Source: Lethocerus indicus (Eukaryota; Arthropoda; Insecta; Hemiptera; Belostomatidae). Taken from it: a stretch of DNA of 64,000 nucleotides. Shown in pieces: positions 39,401-52,096 of this stretch; the stretch's first letter is position 1; every line of letters begins with the position of its first letter. The stretch lies in NCBI GenBank assembly GCA_019843655.1, contig JACDQD010000003.1:8124925-8188924 (forward strand). The letters are read 5' to 3'. The position numbers and the translations under genes are program-made. Under the pieces are notes generated by a model. The model ran no database searches. It was not told the origin of the DNA and saw only the letters and a program-made list of their open reading frames with translations.

Positions 39401-40733
39401 AGCAAAGTTGACTGAATAAACAAAGGATAACAGTGAATTCATTTCACATATCAAGGATCAGATTTATGTTTAGCTGCTTTCAATATTCGGTATGTCTTGC
39501 GGAATGTATATGATCCTGAAAATATTCACTAATTAAATATTTTTATGGCACTAATTACACGAATTTAGGATTTTTGAATCATTAAAATTGTCCATAGTAT
39601 ATTTTTTTTAGGACAGAAAATAATGAAAACATTCCGCAGTATATCATTAATAAAAGGGCGACATGCACATTGCAGCGAATCGAAGGTGAAATAGGAACAT
39701 CTTTTAATCGGGGAGAGATAAACGGATAGTCGGAGGGAAAATATTTTCACGGTTTTCGGGGCCATTTGCACTTTGAATTCGCCCCTTTCTAATCGTCACT
39801 ACTCGCGAGTATCGGAAAAATGATTTAGTTGGACGGCTCGCCGTATTTCATTCCCATTTTCTTCGTAGCTCTATTCGCGCATTATCGTAATGAAAACTCG
39901 TATTTCGAGCCCAATAAAACAACGGGGTCAGGGTGCCGGGGTTCGAGTATTTAAATATTATTTAAAAATTCGCCACCTTCAACGACATTCCATTAGCACT
40001 ACGGTATTTCACGGCGGCCAGTGAAGCATCCTTAACAGGACGTGGACGATTTCTCGTTCTGTGTTTAATTTATGACTTCAATTTACGAAACTACTTTGAA
40101 TCGGATCAAAAGTTTATTGTAATAAAGTTAGGATAAATTAATTTTCGAAAATTCCCGAATCCCGTTCAGCGATCCGATAAAAACACGGTCGTATTCGTAA
40201 TAGTGTCCCATCATTAGAAATTCACTCAGGAAAAAATTGAATATTATGTGGACTCATTGTATTGGTACCGGTGAGAATCAGGAACCAAAGAATCCAGTTG
40301 GGATAGACAACGTTACGAGCAATGGTCCCGTACGTCATTTTAATCTCGTCTAGCATTTTGTTTAATTCTTGGAAATGTTTCTCCGTAGTATTAAAGAAGC
40401 CTTCACTCAGAATTGTGTCACGAATGGCAAAGCGGACTAAGAAACAAACGTTTTACAGAAGAGTGGCGAGGAAGGTGGCTGCAAATTTAGCCCCGATGCG
40501 GTGTTAAAGTCTTCGGCGAGTATTCAGAAACGGCGCAAGTATCCGAAAATGATTGTGGCGGCCGAGGGGAGGGAGGGGGGGCAGTGGCCGGTTGGGGCGG
40601 AATGGGGAAAGGGTCAACAGAGCGCTGAATTCCTCGGCAGAGAAGAGCGAGTAGGGGGGGAAGAGCCGGAGGGCCGCCCCCCACCATCCACGGAGTGAAC
40701 CACGCCGGTCGTGACACTCCAGATCAGTGACCG
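36421..40733. other. CT-rich stretch followed by unique non-coding DNA
   Basis: The CT-rich tract at about 36490-36660 ends in a perfect acceptor-like CAG (see the weak exon candidate). From 36830 the DNA is unique and AT-rich, turning G-rich at 40555-40690. Confidence 0.45.
36661..36786 (+). CDS. Weak candidate exon after a strong CT acceptor tract
   Basis: A pyrimidine tract of about 170 bases ends in CCCCATTTCAG at 36660, a textbook splice acceptor. The next bases contain an ATG two bases in, opening MNPPCVNGLTKGCC and a basic, Ser-rich stretch. A modest donor (AGAG|GTACCG) would close the exon near 36786. The same 14 bases spanning the acceptor (TTCAGGTATGAATC) occur again near 37152. 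CT repeats ending in CAG can arise without any exon, so confidence is low. The product is unrecognised. Confidence 0.15.
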
Positions 40734-40887
40734 GTAGTCTGTAGCCTCTAGCCTCTAGCCTCTAGCCTGTAGCCTGTAGCCTGTAGCCTGTAGCCTGTAG
40801 CCTGTAGCCTGTAGCCTGTAGCCTGTAGCCTGTAGCCTGTAGCCTGTAGTCTGTAGCCTGTAGCCTGTAGCCTGTAGCCTGCAGCCT
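40734..40887 (+). repeat. Tandem array of a 7-bp unit (GTAGCCT), 22 copies
   Basis: Twenty-two head-to-tail heptamers without length change occupy exactly 154 bases. Most copies are identical. Variants are CTAGCCT (copies 3-5), GTAGTCT (first copy and one near 40849) and GCAGCCT (last copy). Because 7 is not a multiple of 3, every frame reads a 7-residue repeat; the minus strand is open (ATGYRLQ-type repeat), but this is a by-product. The fixed period and clustered variants fit recent expansion by slippage. Confidence 0.95.
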
Positions 40888-43140
40888 GTATGTAGCCCTG
40901 CCCGCTGGCCCCGTCACCTCCTTCGGACGACGACGCCCTCCCTCCCTCTCTCCTCTCTCTCTCTCTCTCTCTCCTCAGCCCCAATATCTCGCCAACCGGT
41001 CCCCAACCGGCCATAAAAAACAAAACCGATATTGTGCCCGCCCGGATAATCCATTGAAAAATACCTCTCCGGGACACAATCAAAGGTCTCCGGGCTTTCG
41101 TTTCACGCTAAATGAATAGCCCGAGTATTTAGATTAGGGCCGATGACGCAGCGGCCCGTCTCTTTTATGCTGGCCCCGTTGAAAAGGACGGTGCCCCGTT
41201 TTAATAATTTTAACAAAAGACTTATTACGGGGGTACGAAATATTGATAATTATATTTTAAATTATCGAGCTCACCCTGTTGTATTAAGGAACCCGGCATA
41301 ATTTGGACTGAATATTTAATAAAATAACCCTCGATTATTTTTTGTTTTCTACACTCAGTTGAGGTAATGTACCCAGATGACTATGATAGTCAGCTCCTCA
41401 AAGTCGTCTAGTAATATTCCGGCAGCTCTGTTATTCTATTATTGACACAGTCCTTTATCAGCCCTAGTTCACTGACGACGTTGAGGATACAAAACCGGTC
41501 TAGCCTAGAATCAAATCTGTGAGTGGAAACAAACCATAGCGGATGACCCAGACCGGTAGCTTGTTTCGAAAATATCTACTCGTCCAACTATTCCGAATAA
41601 ATCAGTTTCCTCGCTGTAAACTTACGATCGTCCTTTTTAGAATTCATATTATATTATCCGTCGAGAGAAGTAATTTGGAGCAGTTCTGTTGGCACTGCAA
41701 TCGCATGAAGTTTTCCCTGGCTAGCTCAACGTCCCTATTCCAGTTAATGCTGTCCAAGACATTCCCCAGGCTGGGTTCTCCTGGAATTGAAAATGGTAGG
41801 CGAGTTTTGAATTTGTAAATGTATGTCTCCATTCCAACTGTAGAAAAGTCACAAAGAGGTCATAGACTATAACCCTACACGATTTTGTTAAGTATAATAT
41901 ATTTTCAGTCATTTCTGACGTCTTCGTGCATACGAACTCTTGGTAAATAACAAGTATATGCAAGCCAAACTCCAGCTTCTCACTTTATAATAATTATGTA
42001 GGAAAAGAAAGCCAAAATATGATTTAACTTATGAGGAAAATGTGGATATATACTAACTTCAGTTGAAATATTTCGTGTTAATATGTTTGGCGGTAATAAT
42101 CATTGTAGTCGATTCAAAATTTCTCATTCCAACCTAAATTGTTGTTTTCTCACAAGGAAATGAATAGGAGAGAGTGAGAAAATAACATTTCAGAGGTTCC
42201 TAAAAAAATGTTCTCAGCGTAATTTAAATTAAAATTCTTAAAAAGAGCTACTACCGCGGGGGAGGGGTGGGCTTCTATTAATGGAAACACATTGAGGAAA
42301 ATGCGTGGACGTGATGGGTTCACGTACGAATTCATTCCGTATATACTTTGTTACTTATTAAAATTTGTAAATTCCCGTAAAATAAACAGTCGCGTAATTG
42401 TACTCGTCGCTATGTCCAAACGCGAGCTTCGCAATGAAGCCAAAAAAGTACAATTATTTGTTAATCACAATTTATTACGTGTAGACGTGTTTTGGCCTTG
42501 GCAATTGCCAGCCGAGGAGCGGAGAGATGATACTGGTTGACTGGGATCCGGTCCAACAACTTTATAAACAAACACCAGTGTAAGCCAGTGGCATCTCACC
42601 CACCAGGATTGTTTCTCACACCGAATTTTCATCCATCTCATATAACGTCCTACAAAGTTCACGAAACTCCTCCGCGAACTGCGGCTTCCGCTCTATTAAA
42701 CACAGTATTCTAGCCAATATGGACGGGGAACCGTGTTATTCATTTATTTTTGTCGGACATTCCACAACACGAATTCCTTAACCTTGTGCGATACCTTATT
42801 CCGATTCGGAGTTCCTCGACACTGGGGTCAGGCGGAAGTTCTAAATCGGATATGAACAGATAGACACGGAAGACCGCTCGATTATGTAGATGTGAGATAG
42901 AAAGGTTGTCGAGATTCAGAGTCAACAGAAAATGACTCGGAGAGAATGGAATAAACGGATGCAAGAGACGGTAATAAATCGATCAAAGTAAAAGATGGAA
43001 TAAGGGAGATATTGGGGCAAAGGCGGGTAGAATTCCACCGATTATGACTGGCATTCGGTATGCGGGAAGGTATTCATGGCGTGGGGTGCGACCTCCGACA
43101 TAATATGAAGCAAACAATGCCGGGGCCCCGGTAGACGGAC
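40888..43140. other. Non-coding region
   Basis: A short CT tract (about 40940-40975), the dispersed fragment at 41450, and otherwise unique AT-rich DNA. Confidence 0.45.
41450..41517 (+). repeat. Dispersed repeat fragment, second copy of the 6550 block
   Basis: It shares AAAACCGGTCTAGCCTA with 6564-6580. CTGACGA lies 12 bases before the AAAAC, a spacing closer to a hammerhead core than in the 6550 copy. A CTTTATCAGCCC just upstream recalls the CCTTATCAGTC block at 5719 and 33568, so all four may belong to one family. Confidence 0.35.
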
Positions 43141-43240
43141 TCGTTCGAAGTGGACACCCGCCCAACCTCTGTCTTCTGGCTCTCGACACTCCTTTTTGCT
43201 TCATTTCTCTCGGTCTCCTTCACTCCCACTCCCTCTCTCC

Positions 43241-43422
<182 letters not shown>

Positions 43423-43524
43423 CCACTAGTCGGGTCATGCTACGCATCCTCAACTGCCTCACCCGCCACTTGACTCTTCTGGTTTCCCAGCGGCCACTTC
43501 GTACCAGTTCTTCCTTCCCGCGCT

Positions 43525-43569
43525 GCCTCCTCCTCCTCCACCTCCTCCTCCTCCTCCTCCTCCTCCTCT
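43525..43569 (+). repeat. (CTC)n trinucleotide tract
   Basis: About 15 CTC units with one A interruption, just right of the large CT tract. It is part of the same pyrimidine-rich belt. Confidence 0.85.
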
Positions 43570-44072
43570 CGCACTCCTCCCAAAGCTTACACTCGATCTG
43601 CCTACTATTCTCTACTCGCTATCGCTTAAATAAAAGTTTTATGAGATGATCGCCATGGCGAGAAAATTCACAAGTACATGACTATGTGGGGGTTCTAATT
43701 TTTCTAGGCTTATGGAATTGCCAGTCACTATTGTATATTCTGTCTCCATTCCCCTATTTGGCGTTAAGCTGGACCTGTTTCGGGGTTTCGCATTTTGGCG
43801 CAATTTAGTTAGGTACTTGGGATCATAAAACAATATTTTGTTTCGATAGTTGTTACTATTTTAGTGCAACCTGTAATCCACCCTCTTATCGTGTTATTGC
43901 TTAATGCTTTTATAATATATTAAGAATATTATTTTAGCGTGCTCATATTGCAAGGCGACGCCAAATTTGACGAATATTAAGATCTATGTAGAGTTACATG
44001 GATAATAAAACAGCGGGAGGACAGAGGAAGAGATGAAAGAATGAGAATTGAGTGACCGAAGAGAGTTGAGAG

Positions 44073-44199
<127 letters not shown>

Positions 44200-45409
44200 G
44201 AGAGCGATGAAAGGCATGTGAGGGGTAGGGATCTGTGTGTGTGTTGGGGTCATAGGCCGCTTGTGTCTCGTCCCTCCTCCCCCTTTCTGATCCTCGACGC
44301 ACAACTGCCCCTCCTTCCTCCTCCTTAGCATCATCCTCCTTTATAACAACGCTACCTCAACTCTCTCGCTCTCGCTCTCACTCCTTCTGTTTCTCTGTCT
44401 CTCCGCCTCCCCCGGCCCACCGCATCGCATTCTCTCTCACCCTCTCTCCGTCGCCTTCTTCTCTCGGCGTCCCCCTCTCGCGGCGTCTCTCTTCTCCGAT
44501 TCCTCAGGCCGCGGCTCCCGTCTCCTACTCCTTCGCACACCCTCGTAGGCCGTGCTACATGGAAGCAGCCGGTGCCCTCGTCCTTTACTCCCCGCTCTAT
44601 CTATCTATCCTCCTCTATTAGCCGGTCTACAAACGTCAGTGTTCTCCCCTCCTCTTCACGTCTTCTCCGCCGCTCCTCTTCGCTTAGTCAACCCGTCGCG
44701 CATACTTGTCGGTACCGAAGGTAACAAAAGCCACACTCCGTTTTGTCTCCGGGGTTTATATAACTCGTGACGCCCCGCATCACTGTAGACAAGCTACGAT
44801 TTCTGTCTATATCATTCAGTGGCGATCCGGACGTCGGATTGACGCGACAATCTTCACGCGTCCCTACCTATTAAGAGAATGTAATTTAACGAGCGTAGGC
44901 CCACAATGAAAATGTTTCTCCTATATAGTTTTCTCGTCATAACGGTGTCCCGAATACGCCTTAATCTCCGGTACGCCTATGTATAGGGGACGTCAATTTG
45001 CATATCAATAGGAGCGGCAAGTGGGGCATCCGAGACATGAGCAGGTGTATTTGTATTGCGCCGAGTCCGAGTTTAAAACGAATAGCCGTCCGTCTATGGG
45101 CTGACCGGTGCGGGTCCGATCGGAATTTATGTCGAGGCCAAAATTCAAATACACCGTACGCTACGTACCATTTCAAAGAAATATGCATCCGCGAGTAAAC
45201 CTTCTAAGGAGAAAGAAATAGAGCGGAAATAAAGGCTGTTGAAAATTGATTTACGGTCCGATTAATGGTACCGCATTCTCAATTCCGGTTTTGGCAGGTC
45301 ACGATTCTGGATATCCAGTAGAGAGCTGTAATAAGAATCGGTAAAGGGTAGTCCGAGTGAAACCCGGAGCTAGTTAGCTAATAAGCGGGAATGAGTAAAG
45401 GAGAATGAG

Positions 45410-45497
45410 GTAGGAGAAGGAGGAAGACGTGGAGGAGAAGGAGGAGGATGTGGAGGATGATGATGAGGACGAGGATGAGGAGGAGGAGGAGGGAAGA
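45410..45497 (+). repeat. Purine tract (GGA/GAT-rich)
   Basis: A degenerate GGA and GAT trinucleotide run. One frame reads a poly-Glu/Asp stretch, but nothing else supports coding. Confidence 0.8.
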
Positions 45498-45639
45498 GGC
45501 TTGTCCTTAAGGCCGGCACGCACCACGCCCAGGCCAGCCCACCCACACGACCGGGCTCACACACGCACACGCCCCATTTATCCTCCAATCGAGGAGCGGA
45601 TTCCGACACCGGAGTAGTAACGCCGACCCAACACACACG

Positions 45640-45650
<11 letters not shown>

Positions 45651-45683
<33 letters not shown>
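45651..45683 (+). repeat. (AC)n microsatellite
   Basis: About 16 AC units, preceded by a shorter interrupted AC/CA run from about 45631. The other strand is GT, seen as Cys-Val repeats in a spurious frame. Confidence 0.95.
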
Positions 45684-45684
<1 letters not shown>

Positions 45685-46035
45685 CAACCAGAAATAATAT
45701 AGTCGGTCTCACTTTTTGAACGGGGGACCGTTCAATTTTTTATCCCTTCGGACGAACGCTTCTCCCCGGTCCGACCCGAACGGTCCCACTAAATCTTCTA
45801 AAGTGAAACCCAATTGCCTAATAGTTTTTACTTCCCCACAAAACCTTCCCTCTTTGGTCCGCTCAATTATTAATAACGGAATCATTCTTCGCCCGACAAG
45901 TCCCCTACCATTCTACCAATTTCTTTCTAGGAATGCAGTGTGAATATTAAGACAGCCATGCTGAATGTGTTACGAATATTAACTGATATTATTTTTAATA
46001 CGTATCGAATTTGAGTACCATTTATTATAAAGTCA

Positions 46036-46048
46036 AGTTCAAAGTCAA
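46036..46048 (+). promoter_or_regulatory. DR1-type nuclear receptor site
   Basis: AGTTCA-A-AGTCAA: two half-sites spaced by one base, similar to HNF4-type elements. A 7-bp hairpin (TTGCACA/TGTGCAA) follows at 46052-46070. Confidence 0.3.
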
Positions 46049-46352
46049 AGTTTGCACAACAAGTGTGCAATATCTTTGTCAACATATTAATTTTAAATCC
46101 CCGGGGAGATATCCACTGAGGATTGCTTACTGAGTGTCGTCCCCATGGACGGATGGAAACGGTACTGGCGATGACGCAGCATAAAAATAAGAGGCGTGAG
46201 TAATATCATTATATTATTTATTTATTATGCCTATTGGAGTATCAACTTTACTTCACTCGGTGATGAAGCCTACGGTACGTTATGAAGCCTAATCGGAAAT
46301 GTTTAAGGTGTTTTTCTAATTAAGGCATAACAATAACAAGTTGGTAAGAATT

Positions 46353-46387
46353 CCCCCCCGGTGATTGGGGGGGGGGAGAGGGGGGGG
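46353..46387 (+). other. C-run/G-run hairpin and possible G-quadruplex
   Basis: Seven C, a seven-base spacer, ten G, AGA, then eight G. The C run can pair with either G run, and the G runs alone could stack as a quadruplex. Homopolymer lengths may be sequencing-sensitive. Confidence 0.6.
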
Positions 46388-46550
46388 AAATTGAGTATTT
46401 TTATTTTTGAAATATAATGTAGGGGCGATAAAGACTGAAGGCCTGGGATTTAAGTGGGGCAGGGGTAGTACAACAAGTCCTTGACAATAGCGAGTAGCAC
46501 CAGGTGGCGTTAGGTACGGGTCGGGGGGGACTTCTCACGCATCCACACCT

Positions 46551-46577
46551 CCCTCCATCCCTCCATCCCTCCCTCCC
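46551..46577 (+). repeat. (CCATCCCT)n short tandem repeat
   Basis: Three octamer units, the last one imperfect. Confidence 0.75.
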
Positions 46578-49540
46578 ACCAACCACCCTCATCCACAAAC
46601 ACATTTCCGACACGTTTTTCTTCTCATGATGAGTATTAACTCTGATTACGGGACACCCCGAACCCGTCTCAGGGACCGGCGAGACGCCACTTCCCACGCC
46701 TGGTGGACCGCAAAGTTTTCGACCCATTTCGTCATTGGATCCAGCCTTCACGATTTACAGCAGCTTACGCTCGTACGTCCGAACGGACGTCTTCGTAATC
46801 CGAACGGTTCCTATGTAATAGAAACGGCCCTACCTGCTCCGAGGGACTGGGAAGAGAGCAGAGGGTGCACGATGAGCGTTGGCCGCCCATTTATATTTAT
46901 AAGCTGTCATGCTTGTAACGAACGAAAAGAAATTGTAACGTGAACCTGCCTATATTTTCATATTACAATTATATTTTATGAAAAAAAAAATATCTGGGCT
47001 CGTATAATCGTTTGTCCAACGGTACCTAACTACCTACGGGCCCGGGCTGTTCCTAACTAATGGACTGTTCGAATTCGAAAGTGTATAGTTCCATTCTTCT
47101 CGAGTGGTGTAACACTGGGGTCGGGTAACTAAACTAACCAGACTGTGGGAAAATGAAATTTTTAGGGTCATGAAGGCTCGATATTCATAAATAAAACTGT
47201 GCAAGTTTTCGTATCGAAAATAGACAGCATAATTTCTGCCAAACCTGAAGAAAAAGGGGCTCGAAACGAAATGTTTAAGAGATTATTCCAGTGAGAAAGA
47301 GGGAGAAAGAGGTATAAATTGTAAATCTGGAGACAAATCACTTGAATTTTCATCCTGACGATATTAATTGGACTTTTCAGTTACCACTTGTTAGCTCCGT
47401 AAATTTCAAGCGGAAACCGAGCCTACAGAAAATGGTTGTCACCGAAGAGCCTTGACATGAAAAGGACCTTGTTTCCTTTTGAAACAGAAACAAAAGCTTC
47501 ATGAATATTTGTATAAGAGTGTTTTAGTCAATATAGACTACTATTGATTGAAGTAAGCCAAGTTGTACAAATAAATATCTGGACCTTGTTCATATTTAAA
47601 ATAGACCGAACTACTAGTTGCAATATATTGGACGGATGCGATGTTCTGAGGGGCAATTAAAAACAAGGAGAAAGAAGCTCGTTCGTGGAAGTGTGCTCAA
47701 GTGAACAAACGGAACTTGTCCTGGGAGCTCGTAGGAGCTTGTCCGAGTTTAAGTGTAACACCGGCTCTGAAGGCCTGTTGGGGGAGTTGCTCGACTGTAA
47801 CTCGGAAGGTATTCGGTACGGCCGACCGGATGGGTGAGGTCGCGTCGAGTCACCAGAAGAATTGAAGCCCAACTAGGCGTTGAAAGAAAAATCAACTACC
47901 CATTCCCAACATAATTTAGAAACATAAAAATTATATTTTCTAGGGTGCGCCTACAAAAAAATGCGCATTTGATTTTCCTTTACCAACGTTGAACTCTCCA
48001 CGTATACATGTAAGAATATTTGTCAACACACGCATTTTTGGAATAGCACAGTTCTTAATTCAAGCTGCAGGAGGTATAATATTTTATATTTGTATCGTAT
48101 GTATGTATTGTACCAAAATCATATGACGGTAGGCACGCTCAAATATTCCCATCTAATGTAATATCCTTAATATGTATTATTTTACTCAAGTACCTGCATT
48201 TAAGGGGATTGTTGTCCGTGAAAATGGGCAAATCTGAGGAGAGTGGGGCTGAGTGCTGAGTTGTGAAGAGCGTGGCAATCGGCCGGCGTTCGGGAAACCT
48301 TCATCTGGACGACCTTGAAAAATGGCGCAACTTGTAAAATAACTAATGGCGAATTAGAATTCAGGGGACAGGTGAACTGTCAACAGCATAACTCCGCGGA
48401 CCCGCATCCCCGACTGCTGTTTAAATAAGTTTTACATTAATTTAAAATCCAAACCGAACGCGTTCACTCTACATGAAGGGAAGGCCACCATTATAATCCA
48501 CTCCTGTTACTTCAAATAGGAGTCTAATTTTTAGATCTGGACGTGTTTTGAATTTGATGAAGAGAGGAGACGAAAAAAGTCTCACAATATAACTTCTATC
48601 CATTAGACCCAGTTATCCTGACCGAGTTCCTTCAATTGGACACCTCCGGTACGGAACAAGTGCTTACAGGATATTTGTAAGCTCCTCGTACTTAATTTCT
48701 GCATGCAGTCCCCGAAGGTTATCCCTCAATGTCACAGCAGTATCTACAACGCCTGCAGCCGGACCAATTTCCGGCATATTGGTGTTCATTCTTCTGTCTG
48801 CAATGATGAAGTCGTCCCAATACACCTTGGACGAGGAGGCGCTTATATTAGGGACCTCTTTCGGTCATCCAGAGCGCAAGGGGTGCACGATCTACGCACT
48901 GGTGAATTAGCCATCACCGGCAGTGAAATGTTTCCGGAACCTGATAGCACCTTTGCAACTAACGTCAATATGACTGAGGATGCCCTTGCGATACATTGCG
49001 AAGCGATTTCCAAGCCTCATTTCCCGGAAGATACTTTCGAAGGACAGCTACCAGCTAGTGGCGCATGCGATGAATACTCAGCTTCCTAAATCTGTAAGGA
49101 AGACAACGATTTCAACGACCGTCTTCAGCATGGCCACAGCATTACCCCAAATGAGTTCGTTATGTGTGATGAACGCTTAGAAATTCACCTTCTTACGTTA
49201 GTAACAAGGTTGCATCTTGCGAGATGGATATACTTGCACTTGTCTATGCCAATCTCAACGAAACTCTTCGAGCTGAAATAGCTTCAGTATTTCAAGAAAT
49301 AAAATTATGCAGTATTTGCAATCCAGCCGCTACAAAGCTACGCCAGTCGGGCCAGTGTCTTCACCCCAACTGCCACGCCAAGCTGCGCATTCCTCTCGAA
49401 GCTCTTTTGACCAATTTTTTTTGTCTTTTCTCGACGAGTGACCCCCCACGTCCTTTGGCCCATTTCACGGTCTCGTGGCAGTTTTCGTTTCCGAAATGCC
49501 GGGGACTCGTGTTCGCCGTCGCTAACGCCGTACGCGCTCA

Positions 49541-49702
49541 GCCAAATTCCTGAGGTATTCCGTAAGCGGATATTTATGAATGGCCGTCACCTCCCCACTG
49601 GCCGCCTTCAACGTTTCCAAAACCAGTCCAGACGTGCTCCAGTCCTCATCATCGAGGATCACTATACCACAGTTATGACGGGATGGCAAAATCCCTCGGC
49701 TA
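49541..49702 (-). CDS. Candidate terminal exon, unrecognised product
   Basis: Seen: on the minus strand a good acceptor (T-rich tract ending TTCTTCTGTAG) is followed at once by an open frame of about 53 codons ending in TAG near 49541. The peptide runs from RGILPSRHNCG through DDEDWSTSG to NLAERVRR, with balanced composition and mixed but coding-like codons. It contains no ATG, so it would have to be an internal or last exon. The GI-x-IL-x-DEDW stretch slightly recalls the C-terminal part of URM1-like ubiquitin-fold proteins, but the terminal Gly-Gly is absent and I do not make that call. The plus-strand frames over the same bases look less protein-like. No partner exon was found. Confidence 0.25.
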
Positions 49703-49944
49703 CAGAAGAAATACAAATATAGTTATATTCTCTAGAGAATAGCTGCTTTACTAGTTGAAATACTTGAATTTTGTGTATGTTCTATGGCCAAAGATGGAAA
49801 TGTCCGTGCTTTCTGGATTGTCTAAAGCCGCAATCCCTCTAGCTTGTCGTGGAGTTGGTGGGCCCGGCGGGAGAGGTGACGATTAAACGGCTAATTGTCT
49901 CGTCGGCGGGTATGATGTCGGCGATACCGGGGACGTGGCCCCCG

Positions 49945-49981
49945 GTGCAGGTGCCTGCTCGCGGTAGGCGGCAGGTGCCTG
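49945..49981 (+). promoter_or_regulatory. Paired GCAGGTGCCTGC blocks
   Basis: A 12-base block containing the CAGGTG E-box occurs twice about 24 bases apart in GC-rich DNA. Confidence 0.3.
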
Positions 49982-50689
49982 CGACGCCGGCTCCTTCCCT
50001 TCCCATACACCGGGGCAGATGTACCGCCTCCCGCTCTGTCCCAACAAACACCTTGTGCTCAGACACGCGCCACACCTATTCTCTGCCAGTTTTCTTAATT
50101 CAGCCCGAAGAAAGACCGAAAATAAATCTCTAAACCCCCACTCAAAACCGTACGGATTAAACAAATTGATAACAAATGAATTTTAAAAATATGTCGATAG
50201 AACAAATTCTGTTCCTTTTCATTTTGAATGGGTTGATTTGGCTTTTACCAGTACTAATTGGTATTATAAATTATCTTTTCTGACATTCTGAAATTAAACT
50301 GAACAATTAAAGAACAAAAAATATCGTAATACCACCTCAGTAAATGTAAATTCCGCACATCACTGATATTGACTGTGGTTAAAAGCCTATCATGACAACA
50401 AATTGAGAACTGAAGAGGGATATTACAATTAATTCATACATTCTTCGCGGCAGGCGAAATAGTACCTTCATTTCATCTTCCCTCTACCCTGGGGATTCGG
50501 GTTTCCCGCACGTCATACCATAATTGCATTTACAACAGGAAGATTCATAACGTCATTCGACGGAAGTGTTCATAGATTAAGGGCGGGATTTATATTTTGG
50601 TATACGCGGAAGTTGCCCTCTCGTCGTCCGACGGGGGTTGTTGGGGGATGATATTGAGTGGCGGCTCGAGTGGAGTATATGTGTCCCCA

Positions 50690-50707
50690 GGGGGGGGAGG
50701 GGGGGGG
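50690..50707 (+). other. Possible G-quadruplex
   Basis: Eight and nine G separated by one A, with two more G5 runs about 60 bases upstream (50622-50636). Confidence 0.5.
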
Positions 50708-52096
50708 CGGCACCGTAGACACATTTCTAAGGGCCGGCGAAATGTACGTACTAGGTTTTCCAGTAATACGATTGCTGAAGAGATTTACTGCCTGAATTGC
50801 TGCGCCAAATAATGAGAATCTGTGCGATTTTATCCAACATTCAAATTGGCGGATAAAACCTTATCTAATTTTCCTAGAAAAATGTATTAAATTTCAGTAG
50901 ACCATAAATAATAAGTCTGCATATTTGATAAATGTGTATAGATTATCCTGAAAATTGAAATGAAAGTTTACAATTTCATTGAGTCAATAACCATCAATTT
51001 ATATGACGAAAATAGGACTAAAACGACAGTAATTTAATTACAATATATAATTAATCGGGTATGCCAATTTATTCGTTCATTAATGTTGCGTAAACAATTA
51101 TACTAGTTAATATCTTCTGATTCTGTAAATGATGGCAATTGGAAATGACCTGATTATTTGTTTCATTACTAAATGTATACATTTCATCAATATTAGTATA
51201 CATTTTAATTGGTGATTCTGTCTGAAATAACTGATTTGATTCCATCACTTTTGTGTTATTCTAACGGTTGATTGATGTCACGTAATATTGCTCAGTAACT
51301 TTATATTCTGATAGGAGGCCTCGATCGTAACAGAAGTGTGTACCGACGAAGTACCGAGCTACAATCCTTGGGACGTAATTTATCACTGTTTTAGACTCGG
51401 ATAGAAGAGAGTGAAGAGAACTGAAAGAATTAATTCTTTCATAGATATTTTTCAATTTTATCCCTACTTTGGGAAACGATTGTTGGAAAGAAAAAAATAA
51501 TTACATCTAAAGGGTGATGCCGCTGTTTATAAACCTGCGAAGTTAATTTCCAGCCCGAAACACCGATGGATCGTGGCGGGATTAGCCTTGGAATTTAAAT
51601 TCCGATTGGCAACTTTTGTGAATCTGATAATAATTGTGCGGTCTGAGAATCTGGCAGAGTTGTGGAGCTGGGCGAGCCCTGAGGTCCGAGCTGTGGTCGT
51701 GACTGATATAACTCTCCGGGGGGGATATTCATTAGATTTTTGGCACATTGAGGCACATGCGTGACCGATGTCACACGTTGAGCGGGCCAACATCACGCCT
51801 CGGTTGTAGGCTCCGACCGTAAATGGTCCAACTTATTTTTGTAAGAATGCGCAATTATAAAGCGAAGGCGAAATTGAAGTCAAAATAGCTGATCGGCGAC
51901 AGCTAGGTAGGTGGGTGGGAACCATTCTGTGTGACATAGTTCCCGTTTCACTCAATATATTAGACCCCAATTCACACTCGTTGTCCAGAAAGATGTCAGA
52001 AATAGTGTTACCTAATAGTGGACCTAATAATATATACATTTTAATGGCCCTTCAGAGGGCGAGGAATTCGGGACGGATAATCGCCGTTCGGGCGGC

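Larger units (their letters stand above)
45691..48690. other. Non-coding region
   Basis: DR1-like site, C/G runs at 46353 and octamer repeat at 46551. No gene seen. Confidence 0.45.
48691..50160. other. Open-frame-dense, GC-richer region of unclear nature
   Basis: A 128-codon ATG frame at 48703-49089 (plus) follows an acceptor-like CTGCATGCAG. A minus-strand exon candidate lies at 49541-49702. GC-rich DNA at 49849-50070 is open on both strands with high GC at third positions. It may hold exons of a real gene, or a decayed element; I could not connect any of them. Confidence 0.35.

Noticed and set aside
40748..41083. Protein with seven-residue repeats
   Set aside because: Translation of the 7-bp tandem array on the minus strand; no coding signal outside it.
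45429..45617. Acidic Glu/Asp-rich protein
   Set aside because: Translation of a GGA/GAT tract.
49232..49246. miR-92 like TTGCACTTGTC
   Set aside because: The matching arm for a precursor hairpin is missing.
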